This document shows positions 15,914 through 25,093 of a stretch of 64,000 nt of DNA, in pieces. The notes beneath the pieces were generated by a model. The model worked only from the letters and a program-made list of their open reading frames with translations. It ran no database searches and was not told the origin of the DNA. The stretch covers positions 1-64,000 of the forward strand of contig CAMDDZ010000013.1 in the NCBI GenBank assembly GCA_945893145.1. Direction: 5' to 3'. Within the stretch, counting starts at the first letter, position 1. Every line of letters begins with the position of its first letter. This DNA is from Rhodoplanes serenus (GTDB taxonomy: Bacteria > Pseudomonadota > Alphaproteobacteria > Rhizobiales > Xanthobacteraceae). The position numbers were made by a program, and so were the translations under genes.

Positions 15914-16840
15914 TCAGGCTCTCCATAAGCCACTGAACTGCGTCGCCACCACGTCCTCGTATTTGCCGACGCCTTTGGTCAGCCCGACGGTCTGCGCGAA
16001 GCGGCACATCGAGTCGAACGAATCCTTGTGGACGACCGGGTCGTAGTACGGCAGGTCGCGCTCCACCAGCGTGGCGATCAGGCTGGCTTCGTACGCCGGG
16101 AACCACTTCTCGCCCACTTTGGTGGCGCGCTTCGGATCGGCCTTGAGCGCCTTCTGGGTCTTGACCAGCGCCCGCACCGCCGCCGCGGCCTTGTCCGGCT
16201 CTTTCGCGACCAGATCGGCGCGCGTCGCCAGCACACCGAACGTGTAGCCGCGCAGGCTCTTCGGGCCGTCGCCGCGCCGTGCGTCGATGACCATCGTGCC
16301 AAGCCCGCGCTTCACCGCGACTTCGGCGCCCATGCCGTTGGCCCAGAAGCCGTCGATCTTGCCTTCCTCCATCGCCTTGGCGGCATTGACGCCGAACGAG
16401 ACGCCGGCCGGATTGGCCGGCATCGGCGGCGGTGCGATCTGCACGTTATCGCGCTTGGGATCGATGCCGTATTCCTTCAGCATCTCGATCAAGCCGATCT
16501 CGATCAGCGGCGCCGCACCGATCCGCCGGCCTTTGACGGCCGCGACGTCGCCGCGCTTCACATTGAGGTCGGCGCGCATGATCAGGAACCAATAGGTGTG
16601 CTGCGCCAGCGCGCCGATGAACTTAACGCCCTGCCATTCCGGGAACGCGGTCGGCGCCGAATGCGACGAGCCGCCGACGAAATCGACCTTGCCGTCACGC
16701 AGCGCCTCGTAGCATTTGCCGACCGGATAGATCAGCTCGAGCTCGGCATCGAGGCCTTCTTCCTTGAAGAAGCCCATCTCCACCGCCGCGATGGCCGGGA
16801 AATACGAATTGGACACGAGATCGGGAATGACGACTTTCAT
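15914..16840 (-). CDS. NMT1/SsuA-type solute-binding-like protein lacking a signal peptide
   Basis: 308 residues of the periplasmic-binding fold used by nitrate, sulfonate and aromatic-acid ABC systems (SNSYFPAIAAVEMGFFKEEGLD near the N-terminus, then DGKVDFVGGSSHSAP). The start has an AGGAG site 7 bp upstream and the mature fold begins at residue 2, so no signal peptide is encoded. No permease or ATPase gene is adjacent. It may be a cytoplasmic relative with a binding or enzymatic role. It follows the DUF2848 gene in the same direction across a cloverleaf repeat. Confidence 0.75.
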   Translation of the reverse strand: MKVVIPDLVSNSYFPAIAAVEMGFFKEEGLDAELELIYPVGKCYEALRDGKVDFVGGSSHSAPTAFPEWQGVKFIGALAQHTYWFLIMRADLNVKRGDVAAVKGRRIGAAPLIEIGLIEMLKEYGIDPKRDNVQIAPPPMPANPAGVSFGVNAAKAMEEGKIDGFWANGMGAEVAVKRGLGTMVIDARRGDGPKSLRGYTFGVLATRADLVAKEPDKAAAAVRALVKTQKALKADPKRATKVGEKWFPAYEASLIATLVERDLPYYDPVVHKDSFDSMCRFAQTVGLTKGVGKYEDVVATQFSGLWRA

Positions 16841-16871
16841 GGGCCTCTCCTGACTGCTGCTCTTGTTCCGC

Positions 16872-16970
16872 CCTCATCCTGAGGAGCACGAGCGAAGCGA
16901 GTGCGTCTCGAAGGATGGGGCGGCCCCATGGTTCGAGACGCGATGCTACGCATCGCTCCTCACCATGAGG
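16872..16970. repeat. 99-bp cloverleaf-like palindromic element (copy 1)
   Basis: Outer arms CCTCAT/ATGAGG enclose a central stem (GCGTCTCGAA/TTCGAGACGC) and a right hairpin GCGATG-CTACG-CATCGC. The same element is at 43710-43808 and, reversed, at 50227-50322; stem bases differ between copies in a compensating way. Confidence 0.9.
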
Positions 16971-17003
16971 CCGGGTGGGGACACCGTATGTGGCACGTGT
17001 TGC

Positions 17004-17663
17004 TTAGCCTTCATCCGGCAGCGAGACGGTGCGGTAGCTGTGCGTGAGCTTGCGCTTGAGGACAGAGTCCTCAAGCTCCATGTCGAACGTGCCGCCATAG
17101 GAAAATCCGCCGTGCACCGCGAAGGTGCCGCAGAACATCGCCGTGCCGGGCTCGAGCCGGTCGCCGCCGGTGTAGAGTTTGATCAACTCCTCGGGCGGCC
17201 GCATGTTGGTGACCGGGCCCTCCTGGTAAAGCCGCCGCGCGCCGCCATCGGACACAAACGAGCGCAGCGTCAGCTTGTCCCAGTGCGGCTTGACCTCATC
17301 GTAGCGCCACAGCGTCGTGCCGACCGGCTTGGCGCACATCTGTTTTGAGAGCGTGACGTTGATCGTCTCGGCTTTGCGGTCGGTGTGGTCGGAGCCGATT
17401 CCCATCCACATCCCGTCGTCGAGCGCGTAGAGCACGAACTCGACCTCGCCGCTCGACTTATCGCCGACCGCCTGGATTTCCGCCGCGTGCGTCAGCAGCG
17501 ACACCGCGTTGCGATAGAAGATCGGCACGCTTTTCGGCCGCTTCACACCCAGCGCTTCCAGTTCCGTGATATGCGCTTCGAGCGCCGCGACATTGCGGCC
17601 GGTCCAGCCGGCCACCACGAGCCTCTTGATGGTCGCAAGATCAAGCTTTCGTTCTGCCGGCAC
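17004..17663 (-). CDS. DUF2848 family protein
   Basis: 219 residues with the DUF2848 pattern: VPIFYRNAVSLLTHAAEIQ, SGEVEFVLYALDDGMWMGIGSDHTDR, MCAKPVGTTLWRYDEV and the C-terminal MFCGTFAVHGGF. The layout recalls the fumarylacetoacetate hydrolase fold, but no reaction is established. The start is a GTG at 17663, with GGAGAGGGG just upstream. It is divergent from the alpha/beta hydrolase at 17748 and lies upstream of a solute-binding-like gene, so a role in organic-acid breakdown is likely but unproven. Confidence 0.8.
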   Translation of the reverse strand: MPAERKLDLATIKRLVVAGWTGRNVAALEAHITELEALGVKRPKSVPIFYRNAVSLLTHAAEIQAVGDKSSGEVEFVLYALDDGMWMGIGSDHTDRKAETINVTLSKQMCAKPVGTTLWRYDEVKPHWDKLTLRSFVSDGGARRLYQEGPVTNMRPPEELIKLYTGGDRLEPGTAMFCGTFAVHGGFSYGGTFDMELEDSVLKRKLTHSYRTVSLPDEG

Positions 17664-17747
17664 GCCCCTCTCCGCTCTTGCATCATAAGGGTTTGACGTT
17701 ACACACTAAAACCCAGATCGCAAAACGCAACGCATAGGAGACCCCCC

Positions 17748-18692
17748 ATGAACGACGCCAGCGCTCAGGCTCTCGGAGGCCGCAATATCAAGGGCGAGGA
17801 GCATTGGACCAAGAAGGGCGATGCCGACCTGTTCCTGTGGGAAAAGCGCGCGCCGGGCGGCGCCAAGAACGGCACCCTCCTGTTCGTGCACGGATCGTCC
17901 ATGGCGTCGCAGCCGACCTTCGACCTGCATGTGCCGGGCCGCCCCCACTCGTCGGCGATGGAATACTTCGCCGAGCGTGGTTTCGACACCTGGTCGATCG
18001 ACATGGAGGGCTACGGCCGCTCCACCAAAGATGGCCGCATCGACGCCAGGATCGGCGAAGGCGCAGACGACCTCAAGGCCGGCACCGATTACATCTTCAA
18101 GACCCGCAACCACACCGGCCCGCTGTTCGTCTATGGCATCTCGTCCGGTGCGCTACGCGCCGCGCTGTTTGCGCAACGCCATCCCAACCGGGTGCGGCGG
18201 CTCGCGCTCGACGCCCATGTCTGGACCGGCGAAGGCAGCCCCACGCTGGCCGAGCGCCGCAAGAAGCTGCCGGAGTATCTCAAGACCAAGCGGCGTCCGA
18301 TCGACCGCAAGTTTGTGCGCTCGATCTTCGAGCGCGATCATCCCGGCACCGCTGATGACAATGTCATCGAAGCCTTCGCCGATCACATCCTGGCGCTCGA
18401 CGACTCGATCCCGAACGGCACCTATATCGACATGTGCAATCACCTGCCGGTGGTCGATCCGACTCAGATCAAGGTGCCGACCATCGTCATGCGCGGCGAG
18501 TACGACGGCATCGCGGGCTTCAAGGACCTGCTGAACTTCTTTGAGGCGCTACCCAATCCCGACAAGCAATTCGCGGTGATGCCCGGCATCGCGCACGCTT
18601 CACTGCAGCAGAAGAACTACATGATCGCGCTTCACATCATGCACAGCTTCTTCACGCAGCCCGAGCCGATCTACTCGACGTATAAGCCGTAA
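17748..18692 (+). CDS. Alpha/beta hydrolase
   Basis: 314 residues with the hydrolase fold: oxyanion region LLFVHGSSMASQ, nucleophile elbow GISSG (Ser near residue 130), acid in RGEYDGIAG and histidine in PGIAHASLQQ. No signal peptide, so cytoplasmic. The ATG has an AGGAGACC site upstream. It probably hydrolyses an ester or a C-C bond in a catabolic intermediate; the neighbour across the divergent promoter is DUF2848. Substrate cannot be named. Confidence 0.85.
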   Translation: MNDASAQALGGRNIKGEEHWTKKGDADLFLWEKRAPGGAKNGTLLFVHGSSMASQPTFDLHVPGRPHSSAMEYFAERGFDTWSIDMEGYGRSTKDGRIDARIGEGADDLKAGTDYIFKTRNHTGPLFVYGISSGALRAALFAQRHPNRVRRLALDAHVWTGEGSPTLAERRKKLPEYLKTKRRPIDRKFVRSIFERDHPGTADDNVIEAFADHILALDDSIPNGTYIDMCNHLPVVDPTQIKVPTIVMRGEYDGIAGFKDLLNFFEALPNPDKQFAVMPGIAHASLQQKNYMIALHIMHSFFTQPEPIYSTYKP

Positions 18693-18738
18693 GACGGTTA
18701 TCGCCGGGCCGCGCGAAAGCGCAAGCCCCGCTCAGTAC

Positions 18739-21700
18739 CTATGTCGGCTCGACGGCCGCGGGCGCTTCGCTCCGCCGGCTGAGCCGCCGGTGTAGGCGGT
18801 CGAGCAGCAGGTAAACCACCGGCGTCGTGTAGAGCGTGAGCATTTGCGACACAATCAAGCCGCCGATAATCGTCATGCCGAGCGGGCGCCGTAGCTCCGA
18901 GCCCGGGCCGGTCGCCAGCATCAGTGGCACCGCGCCAAGCATCGCCGCCAACGTCGTCATCAGAATCGGGCGGAAGCGCTCCAGGCACGCTTCATGGATG
19001 GCCTTCTCGGGCGACAATCCGCGCTGACGCTCGGCCGCGAGCGCGAAATCGACCATCATGATACCGTTCTTCTTCACGATGCCGATCAGCAGAATGATGC
19101 CGATGAAGGCGATGACGGTGAGCTCGGCGTTGAACATCCACAACGCGAGCAGCGCGCCGAGACCCGCCGACGGCAGCGTGGAAATGATGGTCAGCGGGTG
19201 TGCCAGGCTTTCGTACAGCACGCCGAGGATAATGTAGACCGCGAGCAGCGCTGCCAGGATCACCATCGGCTGAGTGCCGATGCTGCGCTGCGCCGATCGC
19301 GCATCGCCGGCCGGCTCCGCCCGGATCGTGTCTGGCAGATGCAGTTCGGCAATCGCCTTGTCGATCGCCTGCTGCGCCTGATCGAGCGTGATATTCGGGG
19401 CGAGATTGTACGTGACGGTTACGGCCGGGAACTGGCCCTGATGGTTGATCACCAGCGGCGCCAGTCCCTTCTCGACCCGCGCCACCGCCGAAAGCGGGAT
19501 CTGCGCATTGCCGGGACCGTCGATGTAAAGCCGCGACAGGTCGGACGGATCGCGCTGGAACAGCGGATCGATCTCCAGAATGACGCGGTATTGGTTGCGC
19601 TCGGAGTAGATCGTTGAAATCTGCCGCTGCGCGAACGCATTGTTGAGTGCGTTGTCGATGTCCTGGATGCGGATGCCGAGCCGCGCCGCCGCTATACGAT
19701 CGATGATGACATTGGCCTGCAGGCCCCCCTGCTCGCGGTCGGTGGTGACATCGACCAGTTCCGGCAGCCCCTGCACCTTGTTGACGACGACGGGCACCTG
19801 CTTGAGCAATTCGTCGAGGTCCGGGGACCACAGCGTATACTGATATGACGAGCTCGATTGGCGGCCACCGGCGCGGATGTCCTGCGCCGGGAACATAAAC
19901 ACCCGCATGCCGCCCACATCGAGGAGCTTGGGCCGCAGCCGGTTGATCACCGTTTGCACGGAGACGCCGGGACGCTCCGACGGCGGCTTGAGGCTGATGA
20001 ACAGCCGGCCGTTGTTGACCGACGCGTTAAAAGTCGAGGCGCCGACCGACGACCCGACATTGGCCACGGCGGGATCCGACAGCACGATCTGGGTGGCGCG
20101 TTGCTGCAAGTCCTTCATCGCCTCGAACGAAATGTCCGGCGCGGCGCGCGTGCCGCCGAAGATCAAGCCGGTGTCGTCCTGCGGGAAAAAGCCCTTGGGG
20201 GTGTTGACGTAGAGAACGGCTGTCAGTGCGATCGTCGCCCCGAGCGTCAGCAGCGTCAGAATGCGGTGGCGCAGAACGACGGTGAGGCTCGCGTCATAGG
20301 CCGCTATCAGCCGCCGCAGCATGCCCTCGATCAGCCGGTCGAGCCATGTGGCGTCACGGCTCGGCGCCGCACGCACGAAATGTGCGCAAATCATCGGCGT
20401 GAGCGTAATCGAAACGATGGTCGAGATCACAATCGCAAAGGTGAGCGTGATCGAGAACTCGCGAAACATGCGGCCGACAATGCCGCCCATGAACAGCAGC
20501 GGGATGAAGGCTGCGATCAGCGACACGCTGATCGAGATCACGGTAAAGCCGATCTGGCGCGCGCCCTCGATGGTGGCGCGCAGCGGTGTCATGCCTTTTT
20601 CCAGATTACGGAAGACGTTCTCGATCATCACGATGGCGTCGTCCACCACGAAGCCGACCGACACCGCGAGCGCCATCAGCGAGATGTTGTCGATCGAAAA
20701 GCCCGCAACCCACATCAGCGCGCAGGTTCCGGCCAGCGCCAACGGCACAGTCACGCCGGCCGCGACGGTGGCGGCGACGCGCCGCAGGAACAGGAAGACC
20801 ACCATCATCACCAAAGCGATCGTGGCGAGCAGCGTGAGCTGCATGTCGAACACGCTGGCGCGGATGGTCTGGGTGCGGTCGGACAGCACCGATATCTGGA
20901 TATCCGGCGAGACCAGACGCTTGACCTCCGGTAGCAGCGCCAGAACGCGATCGACCGTATCGATCACGTTGGCCTCGCTTTGGCGGGTAATCACCAGCAG
21001 GACCGATGGCTGGAGATTGAACCAGGCCGCCGAACGGCTGTTGCGCACGCTCTGCTCGATGGTGGCGATATCGCCGAGACGGACGACCGTGCCGTTGGCG
21101 GCCTTCACGACGATGTGCCGGTAGTCGCGCGGCTCGACGAGCTGAGCGTTGGTGCCGATGGTACGCGCAAGATTGGGGCCGTCGAATGTGCCGATCGGGG
21201 TCGCCGAATTGGCATTGGAGACCGCGGTGCGCACGTCCTCCATGCTCACGCCCATCGACGCGATGGCGACCGGGTTGACGCGGATGCGCGTCGCCGGCTG
21301 TTCGGCGCCGGTGACGGTCACTTCAGCCACGCCCTCGACCTGCGCGATGCGCTGGGCGATCACCGTGTCGGCGGCGTCATAAATCGCGCTCGGCTGAATG
21401 TTTGTCGCGGTCAACGCCAGGATCAGGATCGGCGTCGCCGAGGGATTGGCCTTGCGGAAATTCGGCAGCGTCGGCAGGTCGCCAGGAATGTCGGTCAGAG
21501 CCGCGTTGAGCGCGGCCTGCACGTCGCGCGCCGCGCCGTCGATGCTGCGGTTGAGATCGAACTGAATGGTGATGTTGGTGGTGCCAAGCGAACTGCTCGA
21601 GGTGATCTCGGTCACGCCGGGGATTCCGCCGAGCCGGCGTTCGAGCGGCGCGGCCAGCGTCTGCGCCATGATGACCGGATCGGCGCCGGGCCGGCTCGCC

Positions 21701-21843
21701 GACACGCGGATGGTCGGGAACTCGATGGTCGGCATGCTGGCGACCGGCAGGAACGAATAGGCCACCGCGCCCACCAGGAAGAGCCCGATGGCGAGCAACG
21801 TCGTGCCGACCGGCCGGCGGATGAACGGGTAGGAGAAGTTCAT
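18739..21843 (-). CDS. mdtC: RND multidrug efflux permease (MdtC-like)
   Basis: About 1034 residues, a full-length hydrophobe/amphiphile efflux-1 pump. It starts as MNFSYPFIRRPVGTTLLAIG, with the first transmembrane helix at once. The proton-relay pair in TM4 (VGFVVDDAIVMIEN) and the lysine in TM10 (GIVKKNGIMMVDF) are intact. I prefer the ATG at 21843; a GTG 9 bp upstream is also in frame. It is the last gene of an adaptor-pump-pump set, which matches MdtABC/MuxABC systems where two different RND subunits form one trimer. Confidence 0.92.
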   Translation of the reverse strand: MNFSYPFIRRPVGTTLLAIGLFLVGAVAYSFLPVASMPTIEFPTIRVSASRPGADPVIMAQTLAAPLERRLGGIPGVTEITSSSSLGTTNITIQFDLNRSIDGAARDVQAALNAALTDIPGDLPTLPNFRKANPSATPILILALTATNIQPSAIYDAADTVIAQRIAQVEGVAEVTVTGAEQPATRIRVNPVAIASMGVSMEDVRTAVSNANSATPIGTFDGPNLARTIGTNAQLVEPRDYRHIVVKAANGTVVRLGDIATIEQSVRNSRSAAWFNLQPSVLLVITRQSEANVIDTVDRVLALLPEVKRLVSPDIQISVLSDRTQTIRASVFDMQLTLLATIALVMMVVFLFLRRVAATVAAGVTVPLALAGTCALMWVAGFSIDNISLMALAVSVGFVVDDAIVMIENVFRNLEKGMTPLRATIEGARQIGFTVISISVSLIAAFIPLLFMGGIVGRMFREFSITLTFAIVISTIVSITLTPMICAHFVRAAPSRDATWLDRLIEGMLRRLIAAYDASLTVVLRHRILTLLTLGATIALTAVLYVNTPKGFFPQDDTGLIFGGTRAAPDISFEAMKDLQQRATQIVLSDPAVANVGSSVGASTFNASVNNGRLFISLKPPSERPGVSVQTVINRLRPKLLDVGGMRVFMFPAQDIRAGGRQSSSSYQYTLWSPDLDELLKQVPVVVNKVQGLPELVDVTTDREQGGLQANVIIDRIAAARLGIRIQDIDNALNNAFAQRQISTIYSERNQYRVILEIDPLFQRDPSDLSRLYIDGPGNAQIPLSAVARVEKGLAPLVINHQGQFPAVTVTYNLAPNITLDQAQQAIDKAIAELHLPDTIRAEPAGDARSAQRSIGTQPMVILAALLAVYIILGVLYESLAHPLTIISTLPSAGLGALLALWMFNAELTVIAFIGIILLIGIVKKNGIMMVDFALAAERQRGLSPEKAIHEACLERFRPILMTTLAAMLGAVPLMLATGPGSELRRPLGMTIIGGLIVSQMLTLYTTPVVYLLLDRLHRRLSRRSEAPAAVEPT

Positions 21844-21874
21844 CTCACGCACTCATCTCGGGTATCTGCCGTCA

Positions 21875-24800
21875 TCATCCGGTCGGACCGCTCGCCGCGT
21901 CGGCAGCGGGCCGTGCCGACGGCACAAAGGGCCGCGGACGGGTCAAGCGCTGCTTCAGGCGTTCCATGGCGAGATAGATTACCGGCGTGGTGTAAAGCGT
22001 CAGCAGCTGGCTGAGCAGCAACCCGCCAATGATGGTAACGCCCAGCGGGTTGCGAAGCTCCGAGCCAGTCCCGCTCTCGATGGCCAGCGGAATGGCGCCG
22101 AACAGCGCCGCAAGTGTCGTCATCATGATCGGGCGGAAGCGCAGCAACGATGCCTGCACGATGGCATCGCGCGGCGACATGCCTTTGTTGCGCTCAGCCT
22201 CGAGCGCAAAGTCGATCATCATGATGGCGTTCTTTTTCACAATTCCCATCAGCAGCACGATGCCGATCAGCGCGATGACCGAAAGGTCATAGCCGAACAG
22301 CATGAGCGCGAGCAGCGCGCCGACGCCGGCCGAGGGCAGCGTGGTCAGGATGGTGAACGGGTGGATGAAGCTCTCGTACAGCACGCCGAGCACGATGTAG
22401 ATCGCGACCGCAGCGGCGAGAATGAGCCAAGGCTGCCCGGCGAGCGACTTGGAGAATTCGGCGGCGTCGCCGGAGAACGTGCCGACCACCGTGGCCGGCA
22501 GGTCGATGTTGTTTTGCGCGGCCGCAATCGCATCGACCGCGTCGCTCAAGGCGGCGCCGGTCGCCAGATTGAAGCTGATGGTAATGGACGGGAATTGCTC
22601 CTGGTGCGCGATCGCCAGCGGCGCCGTCGTATAGACAAAGCGGGAGAAGGCCGAGAGCGGAATCTGATTGTTGCCGGTGACCGCGTTCGGCGTCGCCGTC
22701 GTGTTGGTATTGGTTGACCCAACCGCGGTATTGCCGACTGTCGCGACTGTCCCGGTCGAAGTGTTGGAACCGGTGACATAGAGCTTCGACAACGCGGCCG
22801 GATCCTGCTGGTAGCGCGGCTGCGCTTCCAGGATCACCCGGTATTGGTTGACCTGCGAGTAGATGGTCGAAATCTGGCGCTGGCCGAACGCGTCGTTGAG
22901 CGTGTCGTTCACGCCCTGCATCGACACGCCGAGGCGGCCGCCCTTCTCGCGGTCGACGTCCACCAGCATGCGCAGGCCGCCCTCCTGCGCTTCCGAGGCG
23001 ACTTCGCGCAGCATCGGATTTTTGCGCATCTCCTGCGCAAGCTTGGCGGACCATTCGACCACATCGGCCGAGTTGGCGCCGACCAGCGTGTATTGATACT
23101 GCGCACGGCTTGGGCGGGTGCTGATCTGGATGTCCTGCACCGGCAGGAAATAGACCTGGATGCCCGGAATCGGCGCGACCGCCTGCTGCAAACGCCCGAC
23201 GATATCGTCGGCGCTGGCGCTGCGGTCATCGCGCGGGCGCAACGTGATGGCGAGGCGTCCGGCGTTCGGCGTCGAATTCATCCGGCTGACGCCGAGCACC
23301 GACACCACGCCTTCCACGTCGGGATCCTTGCGGATCGCCGCCTCGACCTGGGCCTGGATGCGCTGCATCTGCGCAAATGAAACTTCGGTGCCGGCCTCAG
23401 ACACCGCGAGGATCAAGCCGGTGTCCTGCGGCGGCAGGAAGCCCTTGGGGATCAGGAGATAAAGCCAGATGGTGGCAACCAGAGTACCGAGCGTGACCAG
23501 CAGCGTCAGCGATTGGCGGCGCAGCACCCATTCCAGGCTCACGTGATAATGCTCGATCACGCGATCGACCATCCGATTGAAGAAACGCGTGAGCCTGTTG
23601 CCATCGTTCTCGCTGTGAGGGCGGAGGATGCGGCTGCACATCATCGGCGTCAGCGTCAGCGACACAATTGCCGAAACCACGACCGCAATGGTGAGCGTGA
23701 GCGCGAATTCGCGGAACATGCGGCCGACGAGGCCGGTCATGAACAACAGCGGAATGAACACCGCAATGAGCGACATCGTCAGCGAGATCACGGTGAAGCC
23801 GATCTCGCGCGCGCCGCGCAGCGCGGCATCGAGCGGCGATTCGCCATCCTCGATGTGGCGCACGATATTCTCAATCATGACGATCGCATCATCGACGACG
23901 AAACCGGTGCCGATGGTCAGCGCCATCAGCGACAGGTTGTCGAGCGAGAACCCGCAGAACCACATCACACCGAAAGTTGCGATCAGCGACAGCGGCAAGG
24001 CCACGCCCGCAATGATGGTGGCGCGGATGGTGCGCAGGAAAACGAACACCACCAGCACGACCAGAAACACGCTGAGAACGAGGGTGAACTTCACGTCCCG
24101 GATCGAGGCGCGGATCGTGGTGGTGCGGTCGAGCACCACCGTGAGATTGATGCCGACTGGCATCGACCGCCGCAGCTTGGGCAACTCGGCCAGCACCCGC
24201 TCAACGGTTTCGATCACGTTGGCGCCGGGCTGCCGCTGGATGTCGATCACCACCGCCGGCGTTTCTTGATACCAGGCGCCGACCTTCTCGTTCTCCAACC
24301 CGTCGACGACGTCGGCAACGTCGCGCAGCAACACGGGTGCGCCCGCGCGATAGGCCACGATCAACGCCCCATAGGCAGTGGCGGCGGCGAGCTGATCGTT
24401 GGCCGAGATGGTGTAGGACTGATGCACGCCGTCGAGCGCGCCCTTCGGGCCAGAGACATTGGCTCCGACGATTGCGGTGCGCAGGTCCTCGAGTCCGATG
24501 CCATAGCCGGCAAGCCGCGAAAGATCGGCCTGGATGCGCACCGCCGGCCGGATGCCGCCCTGGATCGAAACTCGACCAACCCCGCTGACCTCGGACAACC
24601 GCTGCGCCATCAGCGTATCGGCGAGATCGCTCATATCGCGCAGCGAGATGGTTGGCGAGGTCAGCGCCAGCGTGATGATCGGCGCGTCTGCCGGGTTCAC
24701 TTTGGAATAGGTCGGCGGATAGGGAAGCGTGCGGGGCAACGTCGATCCGGCGGCGTTGATCGCCGACTGCACGTCCTGGGCCGCGCTGTCGATGTCGCGG

Positions 24801-25093
24801 GTCAACTCAAACTGCAGGGTGATCTGGCTGATGCCAAACGAACTCGATGAGGTCATCAGCGACAGCGCTGGAATCTGGCCGAACTGGCGTTCCAGCGGCG
24901 CGGTCACCAGCGCCGCCATGGTGTCGGGGCTGGCGCCGGGCAACTGGGTCGTGACCTGGATGGTGGGGAAATCGACCTGCGGCAGCGACGAAATCGGCAG
25001 CGACCAGTAGCCGAGCCAGCCGCCCAGCATCACCGCAAAAGCCAGAAGCGAGGTAGCAATCGGACGCCGGATGAACGGTGTCGAGACGCTCAT
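21875..25093 (-). CDS. mdtB: RND multidrug efflux permease (MdtB-like)
   Basis: 1072 residues, an inner-membrane drug/proton antiporter. TM4 carries GTGFVVDDAIVMIEN and TM10 GIVKKNAIMMIDF, so the proton pathway is complete. An insertion near residue 780, rich in Thr, Asn and Gly (NTSTGTVATVGNTAVG and on), lies in a periplasmic loop and is not typical of MdtB. The start overlaps the stop of the adaptor gene by 4 bp, showing translational coupling. Confidence 0.92.
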   Translation of the reverse strand: MSVSTPFIRRPIATSLLAFAVMLGGWLGYWSLPISSLPQVDFPTIQVTTQLPGASPDTMAALVTAPLERQFGQIPALSLMTSSSSFGISQITLQFELTRDIDSAAQDVQSAINAAGSTLPRTLPYPPTYSKVNPADAPIITLALTSPTISLRDMSDLADTLMAQRLSEVSGVGRVSIQGGIRPAVRIQADLSRLAGYGIGLEDLRTAIVGANVSGPKGALDGVHQSYTISANDQLAAATAYGALIVAYRAGAPVLLRDVADVVDGLENEKVGAWYQETPAVVIDIQRQPGANVIETVERVLAELPKLRRSMPVGINLTVVLDRTTTIRASIRDVKFTLVLSVFLVVLVVFVFLRTIRATIIAGVALPLSLIATFGVMWFCGFSLDNLSLMALTIGTGFVVDDAIVMIENIVRHIEDGESPLDAALRGAREIGFTVISLTMSLIAVFIPLLFMTGLVGRMFREFALTLTIAVVVSAIVSLTLTPMMCSRILRPHSENDGNRLTRFFNRMVDRVIEHYHVSLEWVLRRQSLTLLVTLGTLVATIWLYLLIPKGFLPPQDTGLILAVSEAGTEVSFAQMQRIQAQVEAAIRKDPDVEGVVSVLGVSRMNSTPNAGRLAITLRPRDDRSASADDIVGRLQQAVAPIPGIQVYFLPVQDIQISTRPSRAQYQYTLVGANSADVVEWSAKLAQEMRKNPMLREVASEAQEGGLRMLVDVDREKGGRLGVSMQGVNDTLNDAFGQRQISTIYSQVNQYRVILEAQPRYQQDPAALSKLYVTGSNTSTGTVATVGNTAVGSTNTNTTATPNAVTGNNQIPLSAFSRFVYTTAPLAIAHQEQFPSITISFNLATGAALSDAVDAIAAAQNNIDLPATVVGTFSGDAAEFSKSLAGQPWLILAAAVAIYIVLGVLYESFIHPFTILTTLPSAGVGALLALMLFGYDLSVIALIGIVLLMGIVKKNAIMMIDFALEAERNKGMSPRDAIVQASLLRFRPIMMTTLAALFGAIPLAIESGTGSELRNPLGVTIIGGLLLSQLLTLYTTPVIYLAMERLKQRLTRPRPFVPSARPAADAASGPTG

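Noticed and set aside
16903-16941. tRNA gene suggested by the cloverleaf shape of the repeat
   Set aside because: No anticodon-arm or T-loop consensus and no CCA-like end; three intergenic copies fit a palindromic repeat family.
18693-18738. Terminator hairpin between convergent hydrolase and RND pump genes
   Set aside because: Only a 4-bp GCGC-GAAA-GCGC stem, too short to call.
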